A stretch of 64,000 nucleotides of DNA from Ianthella basta (lineage: Eukaryota; Porifera; Demospongiae; Verongiida; Ianthellidae), in the NCBI GenBank assembly GCA_964019415.1, contig OZ025888.1, positions 516,001 through 580,000 on the forward strand, written 5' to 3'. Under the pieces are notes generated by a model that did not search any database, was not told the origin of the DNA, and was given only the letters and a program-made list of their open reading frames with translations. Position 1 is the first letter of the stretch; every line of letters starts with the position of its first letter. Positions 11,995-25,500 of the stretch are shown here, piece by piece. The position numbers were made by a program, and so were the translations under genes.

Positions 11995-14900
11995 TCCCTA
12001 GTACACTGCCCATTTAATACGTAGTGTCCCCCTAGTACACTACCCATTTAATACGTAGTGTCCCCTTAGTACACTACCCATTTAATACGTAGTGTCCCCC
12101 TATAGCTAGTACACTACCCATTTAATACGTAGTGTCCCCCTAGGACACTACCCATTTAATACGTGGTGTCCCCCTAGTACACTACTCATTTAATACGTAG
12201 TGTCCCCCTAGTACACTACCCATTTAATACGTAGTGTCCCCCTAGTACACTACCCATTCAATACGTAGTGTCCCCCTAGTACACTACCCATTCAATACAT
12301 AGTGTCCCCCTAGTGCACTACCCATTTAATACGTAGTGTCCCCCTAGTACACTGCCCATTTAATACATAGTGTCCCCCTAGTACACTGCCCATTTAATAC
12401 GTAGTGTCCCCCTAGGACACTACCCATTTAATACATAGTGTCCCCCTAGGACACTACCCATTTAATACGTAGTGTCCCCCTAGTACACTACCCATTGAAT
12501 ACGTAATGTTTCCCTATAGCTAGTACACTACCCATTTAATACGTAGTGTCCCCCTAGGACACTAGCCATTTAATACGTGGTGTCCCCCTAGTACACCACC
12601 CATTTAATACGTAGTGTCCCCCTAGTACACTACCCATTTAATACGTAGTGTCCCCCTAGTACACTGCCCATTTAATACGTAGTGTCTCCCTAGTACACTA
12701 CCCATTCAATACATAGTGTCCCCCTAGTGCAGTACCCATTTAATACGTAGTGTCCCCCTAGGATACTACCCATTTAAAACATAGTGTCCCCCTAGTACAC
12801 TACCCATTTAATACGTAGTGTCCCCCTAGTACATTACCCATTTAATACATAGTGTTCCCCTAGGACACTGCCCATTTAATACGTAGTGTCTCCCTAGTAC
12901 ACTTCCCATTTAATACGTAGTGTCCCCTAGGACACTACCCATTTAATACGTAGTGTCCCCCTAGGACATTACCCATTTAATACGTAGTGTCCCCTAGTAT
13001 ACTGCCCATTTAATACGTAGTGTCCCCCTAGGACACTACCCATTTAATACGTAGTGTCCCCCTAGTACACTGCCCATTTAATACGTAGTGTCCCCCTAGG
13101 ACACTACCCATTTAATACGTAGTGTTTCCCTAGTACACTGCCCATTTAATACGTAGTGTCACCCTAGGACACTACTCATTTAATACGTAGTGTCCCCCTA
13201 GTACATTACCCATTTAATACATAGTGTCCCCCTAGTACACTACCCATTTAATACATAGTGTCCCCCTAGTACACTGCCCATTTAATACATAATGTCCCCC
13301 TAGGACACTACCCATTTAATACGTAGTGTTCCCCTAGTACACTACCCATTTAATACGTAGTGTCCCTAGTACACTGCCCATTTAATACATAGTGTCCCCC
13401 TAGGACACTACCCATTTAATACGTAGTGTTCCCCTAGTACACTACCCATTTAATACATAATGTCCCCCTAGGACACTACCCATTTAATACGTAGTGTTCC
13501 CCTAGTACACTGCCCATTTAATACGTAGTGTCCCCCTAGGACACTACCCATTTAATACGTAGTGTCCCCTAGTACACTGCCCATTTAATACGTAGTGTCT
13601 CCCTAGTACACTGCCCATTTAATACGTAGTGTCCCCCTAGTACACTACCCATTTAATACATAATGTCCCCCTAGAACACTACCCATTTAATGCGTAGTGT
13701 CCCCCTAGGACACTACCCATTTAATACGTAGTGTCCCCTAGTACACTGCCCATTTAATACGTAGTGTCTCCCTAGTACACTGCCCATTTAATACGTAGTG
13801 TCCCCCTAGTACACTACCCATTTAATACGTAGTGTCCCCTTAGTACACTACCCATTTAATACGTAGTGTCCCCCTATAGCTAGTACACTACCCATTTAAT
13901 ACGTAGTGTCCCCCTAGGACACTACCCATTTAATACGTGGTGTCCCCCTAGTACACTACTCATTTAATACGTAGTGTCCCCCTAGTACACTACCCATTTA
14001 ATACGTAGTGTCCCCCTAGTACACTACCCATTCAATACGTAGTGTCCCCCTAGTACACAACCCATTCAATACATAGTGTCCCCCTAGTGCACTACCCATT
14101 TAATACGTAGTGTCCCCCTAGTACACTGCCCATTTAATACATAGTGTCCCCCTAGTACACTGCCCATTTAATACGTAGTGTCCCCCTAGGACACTACCCA
14201 TTTAATACATAGTGTCCCCCTAGGACACTACCCATTTAATACGTAGTGTCCCCCTAGTACACTACCCATTTAATACGTAATGTTTCCCTATAGCTAGTAC
14301 ACTACCCATTTAATACGTAGTGTCCCCCTAGGACACTAGCCATTTAATACGTGGTGTCCCCCTAGTACACCACCCATTTAATACGTAGTGTCCCCCTAGT
14401 ACACTACCCATTTAATACGTAGTGTCCCCCTAGTACACTGCCCATTTAATACGTAGTGTCTCCCTAGTACACTACCCATTCAATACATAGTGTCCCCCTA
14501 GTGCAGTACCCATTTAATACGTAGTGTCCCCCTAGGATACTACCCATTTAAAACATAGTGTCCCCCTAGTACACTACCCATTTAATACGTAGTGTCCCCC
14601 TAGTACATTACCCATTTAATACATAGTGTTCCCCTAGGACACTGCCCATTTAATACGTAGTGTCTCCCTAGTACACTTCCCATTTAATACGTAGTGTCCC
14701 CTAGGACACTACCCATTTAATACGTAGTGTCCCCCTAGGACATTACCCATTTAATACGTAGTGTCCCCTAGTATGCTGCCCATTTAATACGTAGTGTCCC
14801 CCTAGGACACTACCCATTTAATACGTAGTGTCCCCCTAGTACACTGCCCATTTAATACGTAGTGTCCCCCTAGGACACTACCCATTTAATACGTAGTGTT

Positions 14901-15230
14901 TCCCTAGTACACTGCCCATTTAATACGTAGTGTCACCCTAGGACACTACTCATTTAATACGTAGTGTCCCCCTAGTACATTACCCATTTAATACATAGTG
15001 TCCCCCTAGTACACTACCCATTTAATACATAGTGTCCCCCTAGTACACTGCCCATTTAATACATAATGTCCCCCTAGGACACTACCCATTTAATACGTAG
15101 TGTTCCCCTAGTACACTACCCATTTAATACGTAGTGTCCCTAGTACACTGCCCATTTAATACATAGTGTCCCCCTAGGACACTACCCATTTAATGCGTAG
15201 TGTTCCCCTAGTACACTACCCATTTAATAC
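11995..15230 (+). repeat. Higher-order repeat, two copies, offset 1,774 bp
   Basis: About 11995-13456 matches 13769-15230. Both copies hold the TAGCTA pair (12103 and 12517; 13877 and 14291), ACGTAATGTTTCCC next to the second insertion, GTACACCACCC, CTAGTGCAGTACCC and the short GTGTCCCTAG unit. The family is the one seen at 2.0-5.0 kb, although the unit there is 134 bp shorter. Confidence 0.85.
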
Positions 15231-18213
15231 GTAGTATTCCCCTAGTACACTACCCATTTAATACGTAGTGTCCCCCTAGTACACTACCCATTTAATACGT
15301 AGTGTCCCCCTAGGACACTACCCATTTAATACGTGGTGTCCCCCTAGTAAACTACTCATTTAATACATAGTGTCCCCCTAGTACACTACCCATTTAATAC
15401 GTAGTGTCCCCCTAGGACACTAGCCATTTAATACGTAGTGTCCCCCTAGTACACTACCCATTTAATACGTAGTGTCCCCCTAGTACACTACCCATTTAAT
15501 ACGTAGTGTCCCCCTAGTACACTACCCATTTAATACGTGGTGTCCCCCTAGTACACTACCCATTCAATACATAGTGTCCCCCTAGTGCACTACCCATTTA
15601 ATACGTAGTGTCCCCCTAGGACACTACCCATTTAAAACATAGTGTCCCCCTAGTACACTACCCATTTAATACGTAGTGTCCCCCTAGTACATTACCCATT
15701 TAATACATAGTGTTCCCCTAGGACACTGCCCATTTAATACGTAGTGTCTCCCTAGTACACTTCCCATTTAATACGTAGTGTTCCCCTAGTACACTGCCCA
15801 TTTAATACGTAGTGTCCCCCTAGAACACTACCCATTTAATACGTAGTGTCCCCTAGTATACTGCCCATTTAATACGTAGTGTCCCCCTAGGACACTACCC
15901 ATTTAATACGTAGTATCCCCCTAGGACACTACCCATTTAATACGTAGTGTCCCCTAGTATACTGCCCATTTAATACGTAGTGTCCCCCTAGGACACTACC
16001 CATTTAATACGTAGTGTCCCCCTAGGACACTGCCCATTTAATACGTAGTGTCCCCCTAGGACATTACCCATTTAATACGTAGTGTTTCCCTAGTACACTG
16101 CCCATTTAATACGTAGTGTCCCCCTAGTACACTACCCATTTAATACGTAGTGTCCCCCTAGGACACTACCCATTTAATACATAGTGTCCCCCTAGGACAC
16201 TACCCATTTAATACATAGTGTCCCCCTAGGACACTACCCATTTAATACATAGTGTCCCCCTAGTACACTACCCATTTAATACGTAGTGTCCCCCTAGTAC
16301 ACTACCCATTTAATACGTAGTGTCCCCCTAGTACACTACCCATTTAATACGTAGTGTCCCCCTAGGACACTACTCATTTAATACGTAGTGTCCCCCTAGT
16401 ACATTACCCATTTAATACATAGTGTCCCCCTAGCACACTACCCATTTAATACATAGTGTCCCCCTAGTACACTGCCCATTTAATACATAGTGTCCCCCTA
16501 GTACACTACCCATTTAATACATAGTGTCTCCCTAGGACACTACCCATTTAATACATAGTGTCCCCCTAGGACACTACCCATTTAATACGTAGTGTTCCCC
16601 TAGTACACTACCCATTTAATACGTAGTGTCCCTAGTACACTGCCCATTTAATACATAGTGACCCCCTAGGACACTACCCATTTAATACGTAGTGTTCCCC
16701 TAGTACACTACCCATTTAATACGTAGTATTCCCCTAGTACACTACCCATTTAATACGTAGTGTCCCCCTAGTACACTACCCATTTAATACGTAGTGTCCC
16801 CCTAGGACACTACCCATTTAATACGTGGTGTCCCCCTAGTAAACTACTCATTTAATACGTAGTGTCCCCCTAGGACACTACCCATTTAATACGTAGTGTC
16901 CCCCTAGGACACTAGCCATTTAATACGTGGTGTCCCCCTAGTACACTACCCATTTAATACGTAGTGTCCCCCTAGTACACTACCCATTTAATACGTAGTG
17001 TCCCCCTAGTACACTACCCATTTAATACGTGGTGTCCCCCTAGTACACTACCCATTCAATACATAGTGTCCCCCTAGTGCACTACCCATTTAATACGTAG
17101 TGTCCCCCTAGGACACTACCCATTTAAAACATAGTGTCCCCCTAGTACACTACCCATTTAATACGTAGTGTCCCCCTAGTACATTACCCATTTAATACAT
17201 AGTGTTCCCCTAGGACACTGCCCATTTAATACGTAGTGTCTCCCTAGTACACTTCCCATTTAATACGTAGTGTTCCCCTAGTACACTGCCCATTTAATAC
17301 GTAGTGTCCCCCTAGGACACTACCCATTTAATACGTAGTGTCCCCTAGTATACTGCCCATTTAATACGTAGTGTCCCCCTAGGACACTACCCATTTAATA
17401 CGTAGTATCCCCCTAGGACACTACCCATTTAATACGTAGTGTCCCCTAGTATACTGCCCATTTAATACGTAGTGTCCCCCTAGGACACTACCCATTTAAT
17501 ACGTAGTGTCCCCCTAGGACACTGCCAATTTAATACGTAGTGTCCCCCTAGGACATTACCCATTTAATACGTAGTGTTTTTCTAGTACACTGCCCATTTA
17601 ATACGTAGTGTCCCCCTAGTACACTACCCATTTAATACGTAGTGTCCCCCTAGGACACTACCCATTTAATACATAGTGTCCCCCTAGGACACTACCCATT
17701 TAATACATAGTGTCCCCCTAGGACACTACCCATTTAATACATAGTGTCCCCCTAGTACACTACCCATTTAATACGTAGTGTCCCCCTAGTACACTACCCA
17801 TTTAATACGTAGTGTCCCCCTAGTACACTACCCATTTAATACGTAGTGTCCCCCTAGGACACTACTCATTTAATACGTAGCGTCCCCCTAGTACATTACC
17901 CATTTAATACATAGTGTCCCCTTAGCACACTACCCATTTAATACATAGTGTCCCCCTAGTACACTGCCCATTTAATACATAGTGTCCCCCTAGTACACTA
18001 CCCATTTAATACATAGTGTCCCCCTAGGACACTACCCATTTAATACGTAGTGTCCCCCTAGGACACTACCCATTTAATACGTAGTGTCCCCCTAGGACAC
18101 TACCCATTTAATACATAGTGTCCCCCTAGGACACTACCCATTTAATACATAGTGTCCCCCTAGGACACTACCCATTTAATACGTAGTGTCCCCCTAGTAC
18201 ACTACCCATTTAA
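15130..18213 (+). repeat. Higher-order repeat, two copies, offset 1,492 bp
   Basis: Markers recur at the same spacing. They are the short unit GTGTCCCTAG (about 15137 and 16628), GTAGTATTCC (15231 and 16723), CTAGTAAACTACTC (15349 and 16841), CTAGTGCAC (about 15587 and 17078) and CTAGCACAC (about 16432 and 17925). The offset equals 44 monomers minus 4 bp, as expected from the C4-run units inside. Confidence 0.85.
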
Positions 18214-21200
18214 TACGTAGTGTCCCCCTAGTACACTACCCATTTAATACGTAGTGTCCCCCTAGGACACTACTCATTTAATACGTAGTGTCCCCCTAGT
18301 ACATTACCCATTTAATACATAGTGTCCCCCTAGCACACTACCCATTTAATACATAGTGTCCCCCTAGTACACTGCCCATTTAATACATAGTGTCCCCCTA
18401 GTACACTGCCCATTTAATACATAGTGTCCCCCTAGGACACTACCCATTTTATACGTAGTGTCCCCCTAGGACACTACCCATTTAATACGTAGTGTTCTCC
18501 TAGTACACTGCCCATTTAATACATAGTGTCCCCCTAGTACACTACCCATTTAATACGTAGTGTCCCCCTAGGACACTACCCATTTAATACATAGTGTCCC
18601 CCTAGGACACTACCCATTTAATACGTAGTGTTCCCCTAGGACACTACCCATTCAATACATAGTGTCCCCCTGGGACACTACCCATTAAATACGTAGTGTT
18701 CCCCTAGTACACTGCCCATTTAATACATAGTGTCCCCTTAGTACACTGCCCATTTAATACGTAGTGTCCCCCTAGTACACTACTCATTTAATACGTAGTG
18801 TTCCCCTAGTACACTACCCATTTAATACGTAGTGTCCCCCTAGTACATTACCCATTTAATACATAGTGTCCGCCTAGTACATTACCCATTTAATACATAG
18901 TGTCCCCCTAGGACACTACCCATTTAATACGTAGTGTCCCCCTAGTACACTACCCATTTAATACGTAGTGTCCCCCTAGTACATTACCCATTTAATACGT
19001 AGTGTCCCCCTAGTACATTACCCATTTAATACATAGTGTCCCCCTAGGACACTACCCATTTAATACGTAGTGTTCCCCTAGGACACTACCCATTCAATAC
19101 GTAGTGTCCCCTAGTACACTGCCCATTTAATACGTAGTGTCCCCCTAGGACACTACCCATTTAATACGTAGTGTCCCCTAGTACACTGCCCATTTAATAC
19201 GTAGTGTCTCCCTAGTACACTGCCCATTTAATACGTAGTGTCCCCCTAGGACACTACCCATTTAATACATAGTGTCCCCCTAGAACACTACCCATTTAAT
19301 GCGTAGTGTCCCCCTAGGACACTACCCATTTAATACGTAGTGTCCCCTAGTACACTGCCCATTTAATACGTAGTGTCTCCCTAGTACACTGCCCATTTAA
19401 TACGTAGTGTCCCCCTAGTACACTACCCATTTAATACGTAGTGTCCCCTTAGTACACTACCCATTTAATACGTAGTGTCTCCCTAGTACACTGCCCATTT
19501 AATACGCAGTGTCCCCCTAGTACACTGCCCATTTAATACGTAGTGTTCCCCTAGGACACTACCCATTTAATACGTAGTGTTCCCCTAGGACACTACCCAT
19601 TTAATACATAGTGTTCCCCTAGGACACTACCCATTTAATACGTAGTGTTCCCCTAGGACACTACCCATTTAATACATAGTGTTCCCCTAGGACACTACCC
19701 ATTTAATACGTAGTGTTCCCCTAGGACACTACCCATCTAATACGTAGTGTTCCCCTAGGACATTATTCATTTAATACGTAGTGTCCCCTTAGTACACTAC
19801 CCATTTAATACAGAATTTCCCCCTAGTACACTACCCATTTAATACATAGTGTCCCCCTAGGACACTACTCATTTAATACGTAGTGTCCCCCTAGTACATT
19901 ACCCATTTAATACATAGTGTCCCCCTAGGACACTACCCATTTAATACATAGTGTCCCCCTAGTACACTGCCCATTTAATACATAGTGTCCCCCTAGTACA
20001 CTGCCCATTTAATACATAGTGTCCCCCTAGGACACTACCCATTTAATACATAGTGTCCCCCTAGTACACTGCCCATTTAATACGCAGTGTCCCCCTAGTA
20101 CACTGCCCATTTAATACGTAGTGTTCCCCTAGGACACTACCCATTTAATACGTAGTGTTCCCCTAGGACACTACCCATTTAATACATAGTGTTCCCCTAG
20201 GACACTACTCATTTAATACGTAGTGTCCCCCTAGTACATTACCCATTTAATACATAGTGTCCCCCTAGCACACTACCCATTTAATACATAGTGTCCCCCT
20301 AGTACACTGCCCATTTAATACATAGTGTCCCCTAGTACACTACCCATTTAATACATAGTGTCCCCCTAGGACACTACCCATTTAATACGTAGTGTCCCCC
20401 TAGGACACTACCCATTTAATACGTAGTGTCCCCCTAGGACACTACCCATTTAATACATAGTGTCCCCCTAGGACACTACCCATTTAATACATAGTGTCCC
20501 CCTAGGACACTACCCATTTAATACGTAGTGTCCCCCTAGTACACTACCCATTTAATACGTAGTGTCCCCCTAGTACACTACCCATTTAATACGTAGTGTC
20601 CCCCTAGGACACTACTCATTTAATACGTAGTGTCCCCCTAGTACATTACCCATTTAATACATAGTGTCCCCCTAGCACACTACCCATTTAATACATAGTG
20701 TCCCCCTAGTACACTGCCCATTTAATACATAGTGTCCCCCTAGTACACTGCCCATTTAATACATAGTGTCCCCCTAGGACACTACCCATTTAATACGTAG
20801 TGTCCCCCTAGGACACTACCCATTTAATACGTAGTGTTCCCCTAGTACACTGCCCATTTAATACATAGTGTCCCCCTAGTACACTGCCCATTTAATACGT
20901 AGTGTCCCCCTAGTACACTACCCATTTAATACGTAGTGTCCCCCTAGGACACTACCCATTTAATACGTAGTGTTCCCCTAGGACACTACCCATTTAATAC
21001 ATAGTGTCCCCCTAGGACACTACCCATTTAATACGTAGTGTTCCCCTAGTACACTGCCCATTTAATACATAGTGTCCCCTTAGTACACTGCCCATTTAAT
21101 ACGTAGTGTCCCCCTAGTACACTACTCATTTAATACGTAGTGTTCCCCTAGTACACTACCCATTTAATACGTAGTGTCCCCCTAGTACATTACCCATTTT

Positions 21201-22540
21201 ATACATAGTGTCCGCCTAGTACATTACCCATTTAATACATAGTGTCCCCCTAGGACACTACCCATTTAATACGTAGTGTCCCCCAGTACACTACCCATTT
21301 AATACGTAGTGTCCCCCTAGTACATTACCCATTTAATACGTAGTGTCCCCCTAGTACATTACCCATTTAATACATAGTGTCCCCCTAGGACACTACCCAT
21401 TTAATACGTAGTGTTCCCCTAGGACACTACCCATTTAATACGTAGTGTCCCCTAGTACACTGCCCATTTAATACGTAGTGTCCCCCTAGGACACTACCCA
21501 TTCAATACGTAGTGTCCCCTAGTACACTGCCCATTTAATACGTAGTGTCTCCCTAGTACACTGCCCATTTAATACGTAGTGTCCCCCTAGGACACTACCC
21601 ATTTAATACATAGTGTCCCCCTAGAACACTACCCATTTAATGCGTAGTGTCCCCCTAGGACACTACCCATTTAATACGTAGTGTCCCCTAGTACACTGCC
21701 CATTTAATACGTAGTGTCTCCCTAGTACACTGCCCATTTAATACGTAGTGTCCCCCTAGTACACTACCCATTTAATACGTAGTGTCCCCTTAGTACACTA
21801 CCCATTTAATACGTAGTGTCTCCCTAGTACACTGCCCATTTAATACGCAGTGTCCCCCTAGTACACTGCCCATTTAATACGTAGTGTTCCCCTAGGACAC
21901 TACCCATTTAATACGTAGTGTTCCCCTAGGACACTACCCATTTAATACATAGTGTTCCCCTAGGACACTACCCATTTAATACGTAGTGTTCCCCTAGGAC
22001 ACTACCCATTTAATACATAGTGTTCCCCTAGGACACTACCCATTTAATACGTAGTGTTCCCCTAGGACACTACCCATCTAATACGTAGTGTTCCCCTAGG
22101 ACATTACCCATTTAATACGTAGTGTCCCCTTAGTACACTACCCATTTAATACAGAATTTCCCCCTAGTACACTACCCATTTAATACATAGTGTCCCCCTA
22201 GGACACTACTCATTTAATACGTAGTGTCCCCCTAGTACATTACCCATTTAATACATAGTGTCCCCCTAGCACACTACCCATTTAATACATAGTGTCCCCC
22301 TTGTACACTGCCCATTTAATACATAGTGTCCCCCTAGTACACTGCCCATTTAATACATAGTGTCCCCCTAGGACACTACCCATTTAATACATAGTGTCCC
22401 CCTAGTACACTGCCCATTTAATACGCAGTGTCCCCCTAGTACACTGCCCATTTAATACGTAGTGTTCCCCTAGGACACTACCCATTTAATACGTAGTGTT
22501 CCCCTAGGACACTACCCATTTAATACATAGTGTTCCCCTA
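17861..22540 (+). repeat. Higher-order repeat, two copies, offset about 2,341 bp
   Basis: About 17861-20200 pairs with 20204-22540. Markers are GTCCGCC (G at 18872 and 21214), CAGAATTT (19811 and 22152), AATGCG after CTAGAACAC, and the CATCTAATACG unit. A further CAGAATTT at 22832 lies 680 bp (20 monomers) after the second, which indicates an extra partial duplication at the right end. Confidence 0.8.
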
Positions 22541-25500
22541 GGACACTACCCATTTAATACGTAGTGTTCCCCTAGGACATTACCCATTTAATACATAGTG
22601 TTCCCCTAGGACACTACCCATTTAATACGTAGTGTTCCCCTAGGACACTACCCATTTAATACATAGTGTTCCCCTAGGACATTACCCATTTAATACGTAG
22701 TGTTCCCCTAGGGCACTACCCATTTAATACATAGTGTTCCCCTAGGACACTACCCATCTAATACGTAGTGTTCCCCTAGGACATTACCCATTTAATACGT
22801 AGTGTCCCCTTAGTACACTACCCATTTAATACAGAATTTCCCCCTAGTACACTACCCATTTAATACATAGTGTCCCCCTAGGACACTACTCATTTAATAC
22901 GTAGTGTCCCCCTAGTACATTACCCATTTAATACATAGTGTCCCCCTAGCACACTACCCATTTAATACATAGTGTCCCCCTAGTACACTGCCCATTTAAT
23001 ACATAGTGTCCCCCTAGTACACTGCCCATTTAATACATAGTGTCCCCCTAGGACACTACCCATTTAATACGTAGTGTCCCCCTAGGACACTACCCATTTA
23101 ATACGTAGTGTTCCCCTAGTACACTGCCCATTTAATACATAGTGTCCCCCTAGTACACTGCCCATTTAATACATAGTGTCCCCCTAGGACACTACCCATT
23201 TAATACAAAGTGTCCCCCTAGGACACTACCCATTGAATACGTAGTGTTCCCCTAGGACACTACCCATTTAATACATAGTGTCCCCCTAGGACACTACCCA
23301 TTTAATACGTAGTGTTCCCCTAGTACACTGCCCATTTAATACATAGTGTCCCCCTAGTACACTGCCCATTTAATACGTAGTGTCCCCCTAGTACACTACT
23401 CATTTAATACGTAGTGTTCCCCTAGTACACTACTCATTTAATACGTAGTGTCCCCCTAGTACATTACCCATTTAATACATAGTGTCCGCCTAGTACATTA
23501 CCCATTTAATACATAGTGTCCCCCTAGGACACTACCCATTTAATACGTAGTGTCCCCCTAGTACACTACCCATTTAATACGTAGTGTCCCCCTAGTACAT
23601 TACCCATTTAATACGTAGTGTCCCCCTAGTACACTACCCATTTAATACATAGTGTCCCCCTAGGACACTACCCATTTACTACGTAGTGTTCCCCTAGGAC
23701 ACTACCCATTTAATACGTAGTGTCCCCTAGTACACTGCCCATTTAATACGTAGTGTCCCCCTAGGACACTACCCATTTAATACGTAGTGTCCCCTAGTAC
23801 ACTGCCCATTTAATACGTAGTGTCTCCCTAGTACACTGCCCATTTAATACGTAGTGTCCCCCTAGGACACTACCCATTTAATACATAGTGTCCCCCTAGA
23901 ACACTACCCATTTAATGCGTAGTGTCCCCCTAGGACACTACCCATTTAATACGTAGTGTCCCCTAGTACACTGCCCATTTAATACGTAGTGTCTCCCTAG
24001 TACACTGCCCATTTAATACGTAGTGTCCCCCTAGTACACTACCCATTTAATACGTAGTGTCCCCTTAGTACACTACCCATTTAATACGTAGTGTCTCCCT
24101 AGTACACTGCCCATTTAATACGCAGTGTCCCCCTAGTACACTGCCCATTTAATACGTAGTGTCCCCCTAGGACACTACCCATTTAATACATAGTGTCCCC
24201 CTAGTACACTACCCATTTAATACGTAGTGTCCCCCTAGGACACTACCCATTTAATACGTAGTGTCCCCCTAGGACACTGCCCATTTAATACGTAGTGTCC
24301 CCCTAGTACATTACCCATTTAATACGTAGTGTCCCCCTAGTACACTACCCATTTAATACATAGTGTCCCCCTAGTACACTACCCATTTAATACGTAGTGT
24401 CCCCCTAGGACACTACCCATTTAATACGTAGTGTTCCCCTAGGACACTACCCATTTAATACATAGTGTTCCCCTAGGACACTACCCATTTAATACGTAGT
24501 GTTCCCCTAGGACACTACCCATCTAATACGTAGTGTTCCCCTAGGACATTACCCATTTAATACGTAGTGTCCCCTTAGTACACTACCCATTTAATACAGA
24601 ATTTCCCCCTAGTACACTACCCATTTAATACATAGTGTCCCCCTAGGACACTACCCATTTAATACGTAGTGTCCTTCTATGATACTACCCATTTAATACA
24701 TAGTGTCCCCCTAGTACACTACCCATTTAATACGTAGTGTCCCCCTAGTACACTACCCATTTAATACGTAGTGTCCCCCTAGGACACTACCCATTTAATA
24801 CATAGTGTCCCCCTAGTATACTACCCATTTAATACATAGTGTCCCCCTAGTACACTATCCATTTAATACATAGTGTCCCCCTAGTACATTACCCATTTAA
24901 TACATAGTGTCTCCCTAGTACATTACCCATTTAATACATAGTGTCCCCCTAGTACACTACCCATTTAATACGTAGTGTCCCCCTAGGACACTACTCATTT
25001 AATACATAGTGTCCCCCTAGTACATTACCCATTTAATACATAGTGTCCCCCTAGCACACTACCCATTTAATACATAGTGTCCCTCTAGTACACTGCCCAT
25101 TTAATACATAGTGTCCCCCTAGTACACTACCCATTTAATACATAGTGTCCCCCTAGGACACTACCCATTTAATACGTAGTGTCCCCCTAGTACACTACCC
25201 ATTTAATACATAGTGTCCCCCTATAACACTACCCATTTAATACATAGTGTCCCCCTAGGACACTACCCATTTAATACATAGTGTCCCCCTAGTACACTAC
25301 CCATTCAATACGTAGTGTCCCCCTAGTACACTACCCATTTAATCCGTAGTGTCCCCCTAGTACACTACCCATTTAATACGTAGTGTCCCCCTAGGACACT
25401 ACTCATTTAATACGTAGTGTCCCCCTAGTACATTACCCATTTAATACATAGTGTCCCCCTAGCACACTACCCATTTAATACATAGTGTCCCCCTAGTACA

